In this document: piece by piece, positions 51,032-60,285 of the stretch
How positions within the stretch are numbered: position 1 is the stretch's first letter
Layout: the number at the start of each line of letters is the position of its first letter
The notes under the pieces: generated by a model
The model's database searches: none
What the model saw: the letters and a program-made list of their open reading frames with translations, nothing else
What the model was told of the DNA's origin: nothing
Origin: Chryseobacterium sp. MFBS3-17
Lineage (GTDB): Bacteria; Bacteroidota; Bacteroidia; Flavobacteriales; Weeksellaceae
Direction of reading: 5' to 3'
Assembly (NCBI RefSeq): GCF_020687745.1
Contig: NZ_JAJEWK010000011.1
Location: 124,001-188,000 of the forward strand
Length of the DNA stretch: 64,000 nucleotides
Translations under genes and position numbers: made by a program

Positions 51032-52255
51032 ATGGAGAACAGAGTTGTAATCACCGGAATGGGGATCTATTCCTGTCTCGGAATTACGTTAGATGAGGTA
51101 AAGGAATCTCTTTACCATGGAAAATCCGGCATCATTTTCAATCCGGAACGCAAGGATTTTGGCTACCGCTCCGGGCTTACCGGCTACGTGCCAAAACCAG
51201 ACCTTAAAGCATATCTGAACCGCCGCCAGCGCATCAGCATGGGCGAGGAGAGTGAATATGCCTATATGGCTACTATTCAGGCATTTGAAAATGCCGGTAT
51301 TACTCAGGAATTTCTGGATGAGCATGAAGTCGGGATTCTCTATGGAAACGACAGTGTATCTCAGGCAGTAATTGAAGCTACCGATATTGTACGCGAGAAA
51401 AAAGACACCACGCTCATGGGTTCCGGCGCTATTTTCAAGTCTATGAACTCTACCGTCACCATGAATCTTTCCACCATTTTTAAACTCCGCGGCATCAATA
51501 TGACCGTGAGTGCAGCGTGCGCCAGCGGCTCCCACTCGCTGGGTTTGGCATACATGATGATTAAAAATAAAATGCAGGATATTGTGGTCTGCGGCGGTGC
51601 ACAGGAAACCAATCAATACGGGATGGCAAGTTTTGACGGGCTGGGTGTTTTCTCGGTTCGTGAAGAAGATCCTGCCGGAGCCTCCCGTCCTTTTGACAGC
51701 GGCAGAGACGGCCTTATTCCCAGCGGCGGTGCGGCTACACTCATTGTAGAAAGTCTGGAAAGTGCACGGAAAAGAGGTGCCCCCGTGATTGCAGAAATTC
51801 TGGGTTATGGATTCTCATCAAATGGCGGACATATCTCTACGCCCAATGTGACAGGACCTTCCACCGCGATGAGACGCTCGCTGGAAAATGCAGGTCTCCG
51901 GGCTTCAGATATAGACTATATCAACGCACACGCCACTTCTACGCCCATTGGCGATGCCAATGAAGCAAAAGCGATTTATGAAATCTTCGGTGGCGATGTG
52001 CCAGTAAGTTCTACCAAATCCATGACCGGCCATGAATGCTGGATGGCCGGTGCCAGTGAAATTGTGTACTCACTGCTGATGATGCAGCATAGTTTTATTG
52101 CACCGAACATCAATCTGGAAAATCCGGACGAGGATGCAAAAAATATTAATTTAATTGTGGAGACAAAAAATCAAAATATTGACGTATTTTTGTCGAATTC
52201 TTTTGGCTTCGGCGGAACCAATTCTGCACTGATAGTCAGCAAGTTTAAAAACTAA
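51032..52255 (+). CDS. Beta-ketoacyl-ACP synthase (KAS II-like)
   Basis: 407 residues with an intact Cys-His-His triad: Cys163 in AACASGSH, His in NAHATSTPIGD, His in KSMTGHECW. Condensing enzyme with FabF fold. It is separate from the ketosynthase pair at the right edge; aryl-polyene clusters also have a third stand-alone ketosynthase (ApeR-like), and this gene occupies that place. Followed after 1 base by an ACP gene. Confidence 0.9.
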   Translation: MENRVVITGMGIYSCLGITLDEVKESLYHGKSGIIFNPERKDFGYRSGLTGYVPKPDLKAYLNRRQRISMGEESEYAYMATIQAFENAGITQEFLDEHEVGILYGNDSVSQAVIEATDIVREKKDTTLMGSGAIFKSMNSTVTMNLSTIFKLRGINMTVSAACASGSHSLGLAYMMIKNKMQDIVVCGGAQETNQYGMASFDGLGVFSVREEDPAGASRPFDSGRDGLIPSGGAATLIVESLESARKRGAPVIAEILGYGFSSNGGHISTPNVTGPSTAMRRSLENAGLRASDIDYINAHATSTPIGDANEAKAIYEIFGGDVPVSSTKSMTGHECWMAGASEIVYSLLMMQHSFIAPNINLENPDEDAKNINLIVETKNQNIDVFLSNSFGFGGTNSALIVSKFKN

Positions 52256-52256
52256 A

Positions 52257-52529
52257 ATGTATAGAGAGATGGAAAAAGAAAGAATTATTACCATAGTCAA
52301 TGAATTTCTGATCAATGAGTTTGAAATTGATGCAGGAGATATTCAGAATAATGCACCGCTGAAGGAAACATTAGGACTGGACAGTCTGGATTATATAGAT
52401 CTGGTGGTGATCATTGAAAGTAATTTCGGGGTAAAACTGGGCGAAGCAGATTTTAAAAAGATGATTACGTTTGATGATTTTTATACCGCAATTCAGGATA
52501 GAATAGAAGCCAAACCTATGGTTTCTTAA
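52257..52529 (+). CDS. Acyl carrier protein
   Basis: 90 residues, carrier protein with the phosphopantetheine serine in LGLDSLDYIDLVVIIE (about residues 42-57). It starts one base after the ketosynthase stop, with in-frame ATGs at 52257 and 52269 (MEKERI). Acidic, as expected. A dedicated carrier for polyene intermediates in this locus. Confidence 0.92.
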   Translation: MYREMEKERIITIVNEFLINEFEIDAGDIQNNAPLKETLGLDSLDYIDLVVIIESNFGVKLGEADFKKMITFDDFYTAIQDRIEAKPMVS

Positions 52530-52571
52530 TGAAGTAGTTTCACACAAAATCAGTTTCAGAGCAGCACAGAC

Positions 52572-53453
52572 ATGGCAAAATGGACCGGGAAATCGCGCGG
52601 TACCCTGCTGGGATATAAAATTTTTGTTTTTTGTATCCGCTATCTGGGAGTCCGGGCGGCCTATACCGTGCTGTATTTCGTGGCCGCATACTATGTTCTG
52701 TTTCTGAAGAAAAGCAATCAGTATATTTTCTATTATTTCCGGAAGAGACTGGGATGGACTGCCGCCAAAGCACGCAGAGCTGTCTATCGGAATTATTTTA
52801 TTTTCGGGCAGACCATCATAGACCGTACCGCTATCAGTGCCGGTTTGCGTAACCGGTTTACCTATGAATTTGACGGGATAGAAAACCTGAAGAAAATGAT
52901 GTCGGACCGCAAAGGTGGCGTACTGATCAGTGCGCATATCGGCAACTTTGAAATTGCAGAGCGTTTTTTTGCCGAAATCGATTTTGATTATCAGATTAAT
53001 CTGGTCACCACAGATCTGGAGCACAGTGTCATCAAGGAATATCTGGAAAGTGTATCAGTGCAAAAGAGTTCGGTAAAATTTATTTTTATCAGAGAAGATA
53101 TGTCGCATATTTTCGAGATCAATCGTGCACTGGCAAATAATGAACTCATTTGTTTCACCGGAGACCGCTATTTCGAAGGGTCTAAATATTTTGAGGGTGA
53201 TTTGCTGGGCAAAACAGCTAAGTTTCCCCCCGGGCCTTTCCTCATTGCTTCCCGCCTGCAGGTTCCCGTAGCTTATGTGTATGTGATGAAGGAGCCGGAT
53301 CTGCATTACCATCTGTATGCACGCGTGGCACAGGTAAAACACCGGGACGCCCAGGGACTGCTGAATTCCTATGTGGAAAACCTGGAAACCATGCTGAACA
53401 AATACCCTACCCAATGGTTCAATTATTTCGACTTCTGGGAGGAGGTGGATTAA
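52572..53453 (+). CDS. LpxL/HtrB-like acyltransferase
   Basis: 293 residues. N-terminal membrane segment (YKIFVFCIRYLGVRAAYTVLYFVAAYYVLF), then the lysophospholipid acyltransferase box SAHIGNFE (HxxxxE, about 117-124) and the GDRYF...FPPGPFLIA substrate region. Sequence style matches lipid A late acyltransferases; aryl-polyene and flexirubin loci carry such an enzyme to join the polyene acid to a lipid or resorcinol. Inner-membrane, cytoplasmic face. Confidence 0.85.
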   Translation: MAKWTGKSRGTLLGYKIFVFCIRYLGVRAAYTVLYFVAAYYVLFLKKSNQYIFYYFRKRLGWTAAKARRAVYRNYFIFGQTIIDRTAISAGLRNRFTYEFDGIENLKKMMSDRKGGVLISAHIGNFEIAERFFAEIDFDYQINLVTTDLEHSVIKEYLESVSVQKSSVKFIFIREDMSHIFEINRALANNELICFTGDRYFEGSKYFEGDLLGKTAKFPPGPFLIASRLQVPVAYVYVMKEPDLHYHLYARVAQVKHRDAQGLLNSYVENLETMLNKYPTQWFNYFDFWEEVD

Positions 53454-53603
53454 TTGCTGGTCAGATTTTAGCAATTCGCGTAAAAAAAGTTCCGGATTTG
53501 CTCGATAGAAGGAATAAACCACCGCAGGATGTGATGACAAGCCTGTCCGAATCATTGAAAAACGGAAAGCAGATAAAATACATACTGATAAAAGATTAAA
53601 TGA

Positions 53604-53638
53604 TACCTTTGTAACGCTGAAATTTTCAGCGTTTTTTA
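53604..53638 (+). terminator. Terminator with adjacent -7 element
   Basis: Perfect stem AACGCTGA / TCAGCGTT (53613-53633) followed by TTTTTTATT: terminator after the acyltransferase. A -7-like TACCTTTG (53604-53611) lies immediately upstream, so any transcript starting there would be terminated at once. The gap 53454-53673 holds nothing else I can support. Confidence 0.8.
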
Positions 53639-53673
53639 TTTAATCAGCAGATTTTAAAACGTTTCAGATTGTT

Positions 53674-55191
53674 TTGACAAAAGAATTCGACATCGTCATC
53701 ATCGGCAGCGGGCTCGGCGGTCTGGTATCTGCTCTGGTATTGGCCAAAGAAGGCCTCAGCGTCTGTGTGCTGGAGAAAAACAACCAGTTCGGTGGCAATC
53801 TTCAGACCTTCTCGCGCCGCAAATTGATTTTTGATACCGGGGTTCATTACCTCGGCGGACTTTCTGAAGGTCAGAATTTGTATCAGTACTTTTCGTACCT
53901 CGGCATTATGGATCAGCTGAAACTGAAAAAATTGTCAGAAGACGGGTTCGACAGGATTACATTTGATAATGATGAAACCGAATATCCGCACGCCCAGGGA
54001 TATGATAATTTTGTAGAGCAACTGGCGCGTATTTTCCCTGATGAACGGCAGAATCTGCAGCGGTATGCTGGAGAAATACAGCATGTCTGCAACCAGTTTC
54101 CGCGCTACAATCTGGTGGGCGAAAATAAATACGATGACGACCTGCTCTACGTCAATGCGGTGGATTTTATAAAATCCATTACCCAAAATGAAAAATTGCA
54201 GGCAGTGCTTTCGGGATCAAGCTTTTTGTATGCCGGGGTGGCACAGCGCACACCGCTCTACGTGCACGCGCTTACCATAAATTCCTATATTCAGAGTGCC
54301 TATAAGTGTCTGAACGGCGGAAGTCAGATTTCGAAGCTCATCATCCGGGAGTTGCGGAAATACGGTGCCGAAATTCATAAACATGCAGAGGTTACTGCAT
54401 TTTGCTATGATGAAAATGGTATTCTGAATGCCGTGAGAACTAAAAATAAGCACAAATATTACGGTAAAAATTTCATTTCTAATATTGAAATCCGGGAAAC
54501 TTTGAAACTTGCCGGCGAGGGAAAATTCAAAAAATCCTTTATTCACCGGGTAGAAGATCTGGAGCCTACCTCTTCGTGCTTCAGCATTTATCTGGCGTTG
54601 AAACGGGGTGAAGTGCCTTATTTTAACCACAATTATTACCATTACCGCGATACAGAAGCCCTCTGGAAAACCACCACTTATGATGCTGAATCCTGGCCGG
54701 AATCTTATATGCTTTCCTGCTCTCCAGACCGCAAAAATCCGGGCTTTGCCGAAAGTTTTACCGCCATTGCCTATATGAATTTTGACGAAGTACGGGAGTG
54801 GGCAGATACACAGAATACGGTGGCAGACCCCGAAGACAGAGGTGCTGGCTATGCTGAATTTAAAAGAAAAAAAGCCGAGAAATTCCTGGATTTTCTGGAG
54901 CAAAAGTATCCAGGACTCAGAAATTCAGTGGCAGAAATCCATACCTCCTCGCCCTTGTCGTACCGGGATTATATTGGCAGTTACCGGGGCAATATGTACG
55001 GCTATGTAAAAGATGCCGGCAACCCGCTGAAAAGTATTATTTCGCCTAAAACAAAAATCAGCAATCTGTTTCTCACCGGGCAAAGCGTGAATATGCACGG
55101 CATTTTGGGCGTCACCATCGGGGCTTTTGTCACCTGCTCCGAAATTCTGGGTAAAGAAGTGATTGATGAACGGCTGAAAACAGTTTTGTAA
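53674..55191 (+). CDS. CrtI-like NAD(P)/FAD oxidoreductase
   Basis: 505 residues, phytoene-desaturase/CrtISO type flavoprotein: FAD loop GSGLGG (about 11-16), EKNNQFGGNLQTFSR, ISNIEIRETLKL, and C-terminal LFLTGQSVNMHGILGVTIGA. In flexirubin loci it may isomerise or desaturate the polyene, or oxidise the ring. No in-frame ATG before the FAD loop; a stop lies 11 codons upstream, so TTG at 53674 is taken as the start. The stop overlaps the next gene as TAATG. No promoter is evident after the terminator, so how it is transcribed is unclear. Confidence 0.87.
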   Translation: MTKEFDIVIIGSGLGGLVSALVLAKEGLSVCVLEKNNQFGGNLQTFSRRKLIFDTGVHYLGGLSEGQNLYQYFSYLGIMDQLKLKKLSEDGFDRITFDNDETEYPHAQGYDNFVEQLARIFPDERQNLQRYAGEIQHVCNQFPRYNLVGENKYDDDLLYVNAVDFIKSITQNEKLQAVLSGSSFLYAGVAQRTPLYVHALTINSYIQSAYKCLNGGSQISKLIIRELRKYGAEIHKHAEVTAFCYDENGILNAVRTKNKHKYYGKNFISNIEIRETLKLAGEGKFKKSFIHRVEDLEPTSSCFSIYLALKRGEVPYFNHNYYHYRDTEALWKTTTYDAESWPESYMLSCSPDRKNPGFAESFTAIAYMNFDEVREWADTQNTVADPEDRGAGYAEFKRKKAEKFLDFLEQKYPGLRNSVAEIHTSSPLSYRDYIGSYRGNMYGYVKDAGNPLKSIISPKTKISNLFLTGQSVNMHGILGVTIGAFVTCSEILGKEVIDERLKTVL

Positions 55192-56870
55192 TGAAGGATA
55201 CTCAGAAAGTAATGAGGTTTTGTACGGCCATCTTCATGGTGCTGTTCTTGTGCATATCCTGCGGTACTGCAAAACTGGACTCGTACTTGCCGGATCTCAC
55301 CTCATATACCGTGGAAGTTCCGCAGGTAAAGAAGAAAAACGACAGTACCTTCGTGTACGGAGATAATTTTCTCACCAAAAACAAACAGTCACTCTGGGAA
55401 ATGTACCTCAGCGGAAATGCACTGCAACTTGGGTATAATAACGGCGCACTGAGTCAGAAACTGCTGCAGAATCAGGAGCGTATTTTCTTTTCCAAAGTAG
55501 AGGAACTGGTGCCCTCACCCCGTAAACAGCGCCTGCTGCGCACGGTACTGAAATTTTATAACAGAAAGATGCCGGATTTTATCCGAAATGATTTTCAGGC
55601 AGAAATCTATGGATTGTCCCGCTATTCCTCAGACCGGTATGATGATATTGCTCCCAAATTTCTTCGCAATCTTTATTTGCATGGTGCCCATGATATAGGT
55701 CATGCCATGCAGGATTTGATGCTGGTGGGGTGCTCCTCTCTGGCCGTGTGGAACAAGCAATCTGAAAACGGAAAATTGCTCATCGGCAGAAATTTTGACT
55801 TTTATGCAGGCGATGATTTTGCAGCCGAAAAAATGGTGGTTTTTGTAAAACCTGAGCGTGGAATTCCTTATTTGTCCGTCGGCTGGCCCGGAATGACCGG
55901 CGTGGTCTCCGGAATGAACAAAAACGGCCTTACCGTGACCATCAATGCCGGAAAATCCCGGATCCCCTGGTCTGCCAAAACACCGGTGTCACTGGTGACC
56001 AAAGAGATTTTACAGTTTGCCTCTACCATAGACGAAGCCATCGCCATCGCCCGCCATCGTCAGGTTTTCGTCTCCGAAAGTATCATGGTAGGGAGTGCAC
56101 AGGATGGTAAAGCTGTATTAATTGAAGTTTCACCTAAAAATTTCGGTGTACATGAAGTGGCCAACACCGGCAGGCTGATCTGCTCCAACCATTTTCAGTC
56201 AGAGTCGTACCAGACCGACCGCAGAAATGCCCGGCATCAGGCAGAGAGTCATTCGCAGTACCGCTGGGACCGCATGCAGGAACTGCTGGCGGCAGAACCA
56301 AAACTCAACCCCGAATCTATGGCGGCTGTTTTGCGGAACCGCCAGGGACTTCAGGATGAGTCGCTGGGTTATGGTAATGAAAAAGCATTGAACCAGTTAC
56401 TGGCACATCATGCGGTTATTTTTTCACCTGATGAGCGCCTGGTTTGGGTTTCTTCCAGTCCTTACCAACTGGGCGAAATGGTGGCGTATGACCTCAACGA
56501 GATTTTTTCGGAAGACCCTGTAAACGGCCTGCTTGCCGCAGAGGATCTGAATATTGCACGGGATTCTTTCGCTTCTTCTCAGGCATTTCTCAATTATGAA
56601 GAATACCGCGCTGAAGACCGGCGCATTGCAGGCATGATTCAGGAAGGTAAGCCGGTGAGTGATGAAAGATGGCAGGCATGGCAGCAGCTCAACCCGGATT
56701 TGTGGTCGGTATATTATAAGGCCGGCATCTACTATTATCACCGTGGTGCATATGCCAAAGCAATCTCGCAGCTGGAAACTGCGCTGACTAAGGTCATTAC
56801 CACAGTGCCCGAGGAACAGCGGGTTCAGAAATACCTCCGGAAAGCACGCCGTAAAGCCTCAGGGAATTAA
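55191..56870 (+). CDS. C45-type acyltransferase lipoprotein with TPR-like tail
   Basis: 559 residues. Lipobox CISC (Cys24) makes it a lipoprotein. A central Ntn-hydrolase domain of the C45 (acyl-CoA:6-aminopenicillanate acyltransferase) family follows, with the predicted self-cleavage nucleophile Cys181 in LVGCSSLAVW, then GRNFDFY and GMNKNGLTVTINAG. The last 60 residues form a TPR-like repeat (YYKAGIYYYHRGAYAKAISQLETAL). If it self-processes at Cys181 it would leave a lipidated pro-segment and a periplasmic catalytic chain. It could form or cut the ester between polyene and resorcinol outside the cytoplasm; this is inference. Translationally coupled to the oxidoreductase. Confidence 0.8.
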   Translation: MKDTQKVMRFCTAIFMVLFLCISCGTAKLDSYLPDLTSYTVEVPQVKKKNDSTFVYGDNFLTKNKQSLWEMYLSGNALQLGYNNGALSQKLLQNQERIFFSKVEELVPSPRKQRLLRTVLKFYNRKMPDFIRNDFQAEIYGLSRYSSDRYDDIAPKFLRNLYLHGAHDIGHAMQDLMLVGCSSLAVWNKQSENGKLLIGRNFDFYAGDDFAAEKMVVFVKPERGIPYLSVGWPGMTGVVSGMNKNGLTVTINAGKSRIPWSAKTPVSLVTKEILQFASTIDEAIAIARHRQVFVSESIMVGSAQDGKAVLIEVSPKNFGVHEVANTGRLICSNHFQSESYQTDRRNARHQAESHSQYRWDRMQELLAAEPKLNPESMAAVLRNRQGLQDESLGYGNEKALNQLLAHHAVIFSPDERLVWVSSSPYQLGEMVAYDLNEIFSEDPVNGLLAAEDLNIARDSFASSQAFLNYEEYRAEDRRIAGMIQEGKPVSDERWQAWQQLNPDLWSVYYKAGIYYYHRGAYAKAISQLETALTKVITTVPEEQRVQKYLRKARRKASGN

Positions 56871-56873
56871 GCC

Positions 56874-57470
56874 TTAGTTCAGCATCTGCCCGATATCCTG
56901 CAGTACCTTGTTCAGTTGGTCAGCCGTTTTATGACTGGTCATTTTAATGACCATTTTATCAATGGCGGGCTTGTTGTTTTTCAGCCTGGTGCAGACCACA
57001 TTCAGGTAGGCAATATCATCATCCCGTTTGGATACTTTGTGGAATTTAATAATCTTTTCCAAATCCCAGTATTCTGCTATTCCGGCAGGGTTTCCTCTCT
57101 TTGAAACCGGGGAGAGTTCCAGAATATGTCCGTTAAACACCGCAGATATGCGAACCGTTTTGCTGCTTTTGGAAATGGCATAAGTGTTAATCAGTCGCTG
57201 TGCCTCTTCTTTAGCTTCCTCCACATTGCTGTATTTGCCGTAGATTTCCTCGGTTCCGTTCTGATAGCGGATTTTATACACATCACCTTTGGCGATTTTA
57301 ACCCGGGGACCTTCGGGTGTGTTTTCAGACACGTATTCAATCTCATGATGGAAGATGGTCATTACTTTTGCATTAATTTCGGTTCCGTTTTTAAGGATGA
57401 TGTGGTCTTGTGCAGTAAGATTGGTAGAGGCCATAATCATTGCAGCCAGCATTAAAATTTTAATTCTCAT
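56874..57470 (-). CDS. Secreted protein of unknown function
   Basis: 198 residues: signal peptide (IKILMLAAMIMASTNLTAQ), then a small beta domain ending in YGKYSNVEEA (IILKNGTEINAKVMTIFHHEIEY...VYKIRYQNGTEEIYGK) of the kind seen in many Bacteroidetes secreted proteins, then a helical C-terminal half. The frame extends upstream, but the ATG at 57470 places the signal peptide at the N-terminus and lies 18 bases after a -7 element. Converges with the C45 gene with 3 bases between stops. Role in the locus uncertain. Confidence 0.7.
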   Translation of the reverse strand: MRIKILMLAAMIMASTNLTAQDHIILKNGTEINAKVMTIFHHEIEYVSENTPEGPRVKIAKGDVYKIRYQNGTEEIYGKYSNVEEAKEEAQRLINTYAISKSSKTVRISAVFNGHILELSPVSKRGNPAGIAEYWDLEKIIKFHKVSKRDDDIAYLNVVCTRLKNNKPAIDKMVIKMTSHKTADQLNKVLQDIGQMLN

Positions 57471-57488
57471 GAGTGTATTTTTCGGAGC

Positions 57489-57496
57489 CAAAATTA
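57489..57496 (-). promoter_or_regulatory. -7 element of secreted-protein gene
   Basis: TAATTTTG on the minus strand, 18 bases before the ATG at 57470. No clear -33 box. Confidence 0.45.
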
Positions 57497-57609
57497 CAAA
57501 ATTTCCTGCAGAATTGCAGTATCCGACGGAGTAGTGCACATGAAATCAGGGGGTATGAGGACTTCGGCTGATTGGTTTCTAATTGCCGCAATAGCAGGTT
57601 GTACCTGAG

Positions 57610-58791
57610 TCAGTTCTGTTTTTTTCGTTCGGGATTCACCTGTTCGAGAAACAGATAAAAACCCGTTCCCAACACAATAGAAGTGGTGGTGGCCAGAACG
57701 AAACTGCCGATGGCATACTGCAGAAAATGCTGTTTCACCAGATCCCAGTTCAGCTCGGTATCCGTAAGTGAAACAGAATGACCGGTGATAAAGCCGCCAA
57801 TGCTGAGTGAAATAAAGATGATAAACGGAATAAACGGCGGAATACTGAGGTTGGAAAACGCAAACGCCAGTAACTTATTAAGTTTCAGTAATACGGCAAG
57901 TGAAATGGTAAGCAGGGTGTGTAGTCCAAACAAAGGCGTGAGGCCTATGAAGGTGCCCAGGGCAATGGATAGTGCCTTGCTGCGGTTGCTTCCGCTGCTC
58001 TCCAGTACATCTTCCTTTACAAACTGACGAAAGCTTTTTTTGCGGAAATTGCGGATGAAATTTCGCGGGGCTATGTAAAATATGGTGATGAAAACCAACA
58101 CAATATTCAGTACGCTGATCCTCGCAAAATCTTTTACAGGCCGGAAGTGCGAAACCCTTTCGGCCGGATCGTACAGCACCCGTACAGGAATGTTTTTCAG
58201 GGGAACGCCTTTCCATGCGGTGCGCACCATGATTTCGATTTCAAATTCAAATTTGGGCGTATAAAATTTCTGCGGAATTTTGTGCAAAGGGTAAAGACGA
58301 TAGCCCGACTGGGTGTCCTGAAGGCGGATGCCGGTTTCAAACCAGAGCCAGAAACTGGAAATACGGTTACCAAAACTGCTTTTTTTGGGAATGCCGCCAG
58401 CAGCCATATTCCGGTCGCCAACCAGCAGCACATCTCCCTTTTCTTCTTGCAGTGCCTCTACAAACACCGGTATATCGTCCGGATAATGCTGTCCGTCAGA
58501 ATCCAGGGTAATGGCATGATGAAATCCGAGTTTCCGCGCCTCCCGGAAGCCGACACGGAGTGCATTGCCCTTACCTTTATTCTGCAGAAGATGGATCGTG
58601 TGCAAGGCCGGATAACGGCTCAGAATTTCATGTGTATCATCGGTAGAGCCATCATTAATGACCAGAATATCATCGGTATAAGCCAGTACGCCGTTCAGCA
58701 CCCGTTCCAGGGTTTTACAGTTGTTGTACGTGGGAATCAGAATACAGATCCGGTGATGTTTCAGTGTAATTCTGGTCTCGTCTGGGGTCAT
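57610..58791 (-). CDS. GT2 glycosyltransferase fused to DUF2062
   Basis: 393 residues. The N-terminal 235 are a GT2 (DPM1-like) glycosyltransferase with CILIPTYNN, LVINDGSTDDT and TLDSDGQH (DxD). Then LNIVLVFITIFYIAPRNF, and a C-terminal DUF2062 membrane domain (about 265-385; ALSIALGTFIGLTPLFGLHTLL, LSIPPFIPFIIF). This fusion recurs in flavobacterial flexirubin loci. Acts at the inner membrane; sugar and acceptor unknown. Co-directional with the genes read in from the right edge. Confidence 0.88.
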   Translation of the reverse strand: MTPDETRITLKHHRICILIPTYNNCKTLERVLNGVLAYTDDILVINDGSTDDTHEILSRYPALHTIHLLQNKGKGNALRVGFREARKLGFHHAITLDSDGQHYPDDIPVFVEALQEEKGDVLLVGDRNMAAGGIPKKSSFGNRISSFWLWFETGIRLQDTQSGYRLYPLHKIPQKFYTPKFEFEIEIMVRTAWKGVPLKNIPVRVLYDPAERVSHFRPVKDFARISVLNIVLVFITIFYIAPRNFIRNFRKKSFRQFVKEDVLESSGSNRSKALSIALGTFIGLTPLFGLHTLLTISLAVLLKLNKLLAFAFSNLSIPPFIPFIIFISLSIGGFITGHSVSLTDTELNWDLVKQHFLQYAIGSFVLATTTSIVLGTGFYLFLEQVNPERKKQN

Positions 58792-58798
58792 GGTGTCA

Positions 58799-59275
58799 CT
58801 ATTTCAGGCGCTCGCGGTCGGCTGCAGTAAAGCTTTTGGAGTTGGCGGCAAACTTGCGGATATAAGATTTCAGGGCGCTGTTTTGTGCAGCGTAGCTGCG
58901 CAAAAGATATGCTTTGTCCTTTTCTATGGAAGAACGGTAATTGATGATTTTCGGCAGGCTTTCCTGTATGCTGAGGCGGATGAGTCGTAACTCGGCATTG
59001 TCCGGATCTTTTTTGATGATTTGCTCCAGCGCGGCGGCACCTTCTTTAATGAGCTTCGTACGCCCCTCACCCTTTGCATATTTAGCTTGAATGATGCGTG
59101 CGGCAGCCTTGTATCCTTCCATGGTGTTGCCTTTGCCACCGGCTACCAGCTTCGCAAAACGGTCTGCGTTCAGGCTGGAGGAGTGTGCGGCAGGATATTG
59201 TTCGCGCACGGTTTCCAGATCGGTTGCGGCAATCATCCATAAAAAACTGCTGAGGAGCAACAAGATTGTTTTCAT
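58799..59275 (-). CDS. Small secreted protein of the pigment locus
   Basis: 158 residues: signal peptide (MKTILLLLSSFLWMIAA), then an all-helical body (LETVREQYPAAH, ADRFAKLVAGG, TMEGYKAAARIIQAKYAKGEGRTKLIKEGAAALEQIIKKDPDNAELRLIRLSIQESLP) that looks TPR-like. I do not know a named family, but a protein like this is found beside the dehydratase and GT2-DUF2062 genes in flexirubin loci. Gaps are 7 bases downstream and 1 base upstream, so it is part of the operon. Periplasmic. Confidence 0.7.
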   Translation of the reverse strand: MKTILLLLSSFLWMIAATDLETVREQYPAAHSSSLNADRFAKLVAGGKGNTMEGYKAAARIIQAKYAKGEGRTKLIKEGAAALEQIIKKDPDNAELRLIRLSIQESLPKIINYRSSIEKDKAYLLRSYAAQNSALKSYIRKFAANSKSFTAADRERLK

Positions 59276-59276
59276 A

Positions 59277-59642
59277 TCAGTTATTTTTAAATTGAACTGA
59301 CATCTTTAAAGCAATAGTCTCGCCAAAACGGGTTACATTTTTTACCCGTACACCATCCTCTTCTTCCTTCAGATCCAGTTCCAAAGACAGGTCCGGGGTT
59401 TCTTCCGGATTAATGATGGCCATAAATTTCACATTGGAGGCTGAGCTCAGAAACAACGGGCGTTTCAGGATGTTTTCTGTAAGTTCTTTAATCATCTGAA
59501 TCATGCACACGCCCGGCGCAACCGGATTTCCGGGAAAATGCCCTCGGAATATTTCATGCTCCGGATTCAGGGTGATTTCGGCGGTGTACAGCCCGTTGCC
59601 TGTACAGGATTTTACGGTATAAAAGTCTTTTAATAGGCTCAT
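59277..59642 (-). CDS. 3-hydroxyacyl-ACP dehydratase (hotdog, FabZ-like)
   Basis: 121 residues, single hotdog fold with the FabZ-type HFPGNPVAPGV motif (about 35-45; catalytic His in FRGHFPG) and SSASNVKFMAIINPEE. Dehydrates the 3-hydroxyacyl intermediate to build the conjugated polyene. It lacks the usual EAMAQ glutamate helix: MIQMIKELTE takes that place, as in ApeI/ApeP-type enzymes. Tightly packed in the operon. Confidence 0.85.
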   Translation of the reverse strand: MSLLKDFYTVKSCTGNGLYTAEITLNPEHEIFRGHFPGNPVAPGVCMIQMIKELTENILKRPLFLSSASNVKFMAIINPEETPDLSLELDLKEEEDGVRVKNVTRFGETIALKMSVQFKNN

Positions 59643-59652
59643 TGGCTTGGTT

Positions 59653-60285
59653 TTACTGTGAGTCTCCGGTAATATGAGTCAGCTCTATTTGCAGGGAAAT
59701 ATCTTTGTGAATCAGCTGTACCGCATCGGCGAAGATAGGAGATTTTCCTTCAAAACTGAAAACTAATTGCTCTTTTCCACGGCGCAATTGCTGCAGGTTT
59801 GTCAGTAAACCCTCACTATTGTAGTACAAATTTACGGTTCGCCCGTTCTGAGCAGCGGTATAGATGCTTTGTTCCGTATCATCCACCGAGGTCTGTATGT
59901 AAAATTTCGGGGTGAGCAGCAGCCGGAAGTCTTGTTCCAGGATTTTGCGAACCACTTTGCGGTCCATTGCCGGAGCAGCATAGTGCATTTGAAATTCCGA
60001 TTGGGAGATTTCAAAATCCAGCATTTTATTGCCAAAATCCGTGGTGAGAACAACACGGTGTTTTTCCGGACTTATTTTTTTGATGATGAGTAGCCCGCTG
60101 AGATTGTGGCCGTAAATCTCCATCCGCATTTTGTACAGATAATCGGTTTTGAGGTCGGAAAAATACAGGTTTTCGGCCGTCGTCAGATGGTCAGGGATTA
60201 CGTTTGTGCCTGCCGGTCGGTTTGTCGTGCAGGCGCTCAGCGTGAGGAGGTTAATGAGCAAAAACAGATGCAGGAACAGGCGCAT
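59653..60285 (-). CDS. Lipoprotein of the pigment locus
   Basis: 210 residues with lipobox TLSAC (Cys19), then a LolB-like pattern of alternating strands (YLYKMRMEIYGHNLSGLLIIKKISPEKHRVVLTTDFGNKMLDFEIS). Aryl-polyene clusters pair a LolA-like carrier with a lipoprotein in this position; it may receive the pigment or lipoprotein at the outer membrane. The first 35 bases overlap the end of the LolA-like gene in another frame. Confidence 0.72.
   Translation of the reverse strand: MRLFLHLFLLINLLTLSACTTNRPAGTNVIPDHLTTAENLYFSDLKTDYLYKMRMEIYGHNLSGLLIIKKISPEKHRVVLTTDFGNKMLDFEISQSEFQMHYAAPAMDRKVVRKILEQDFRLLLTPKFYIQTSVDDTEQSIYTAAQNGRTVNLYYNSEGLLTNLQQLRRGKEQLVFSFEGKSPIFADAVQLIHKDISLQIELTHITGDSQ

Noticed and set aside
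53414-53599. 61-codon frame after the acyltransferase
   Set aside because: It begins inside the acyltransferase gene in another frame, matches no family I know, and has no promoter or start context of its own.
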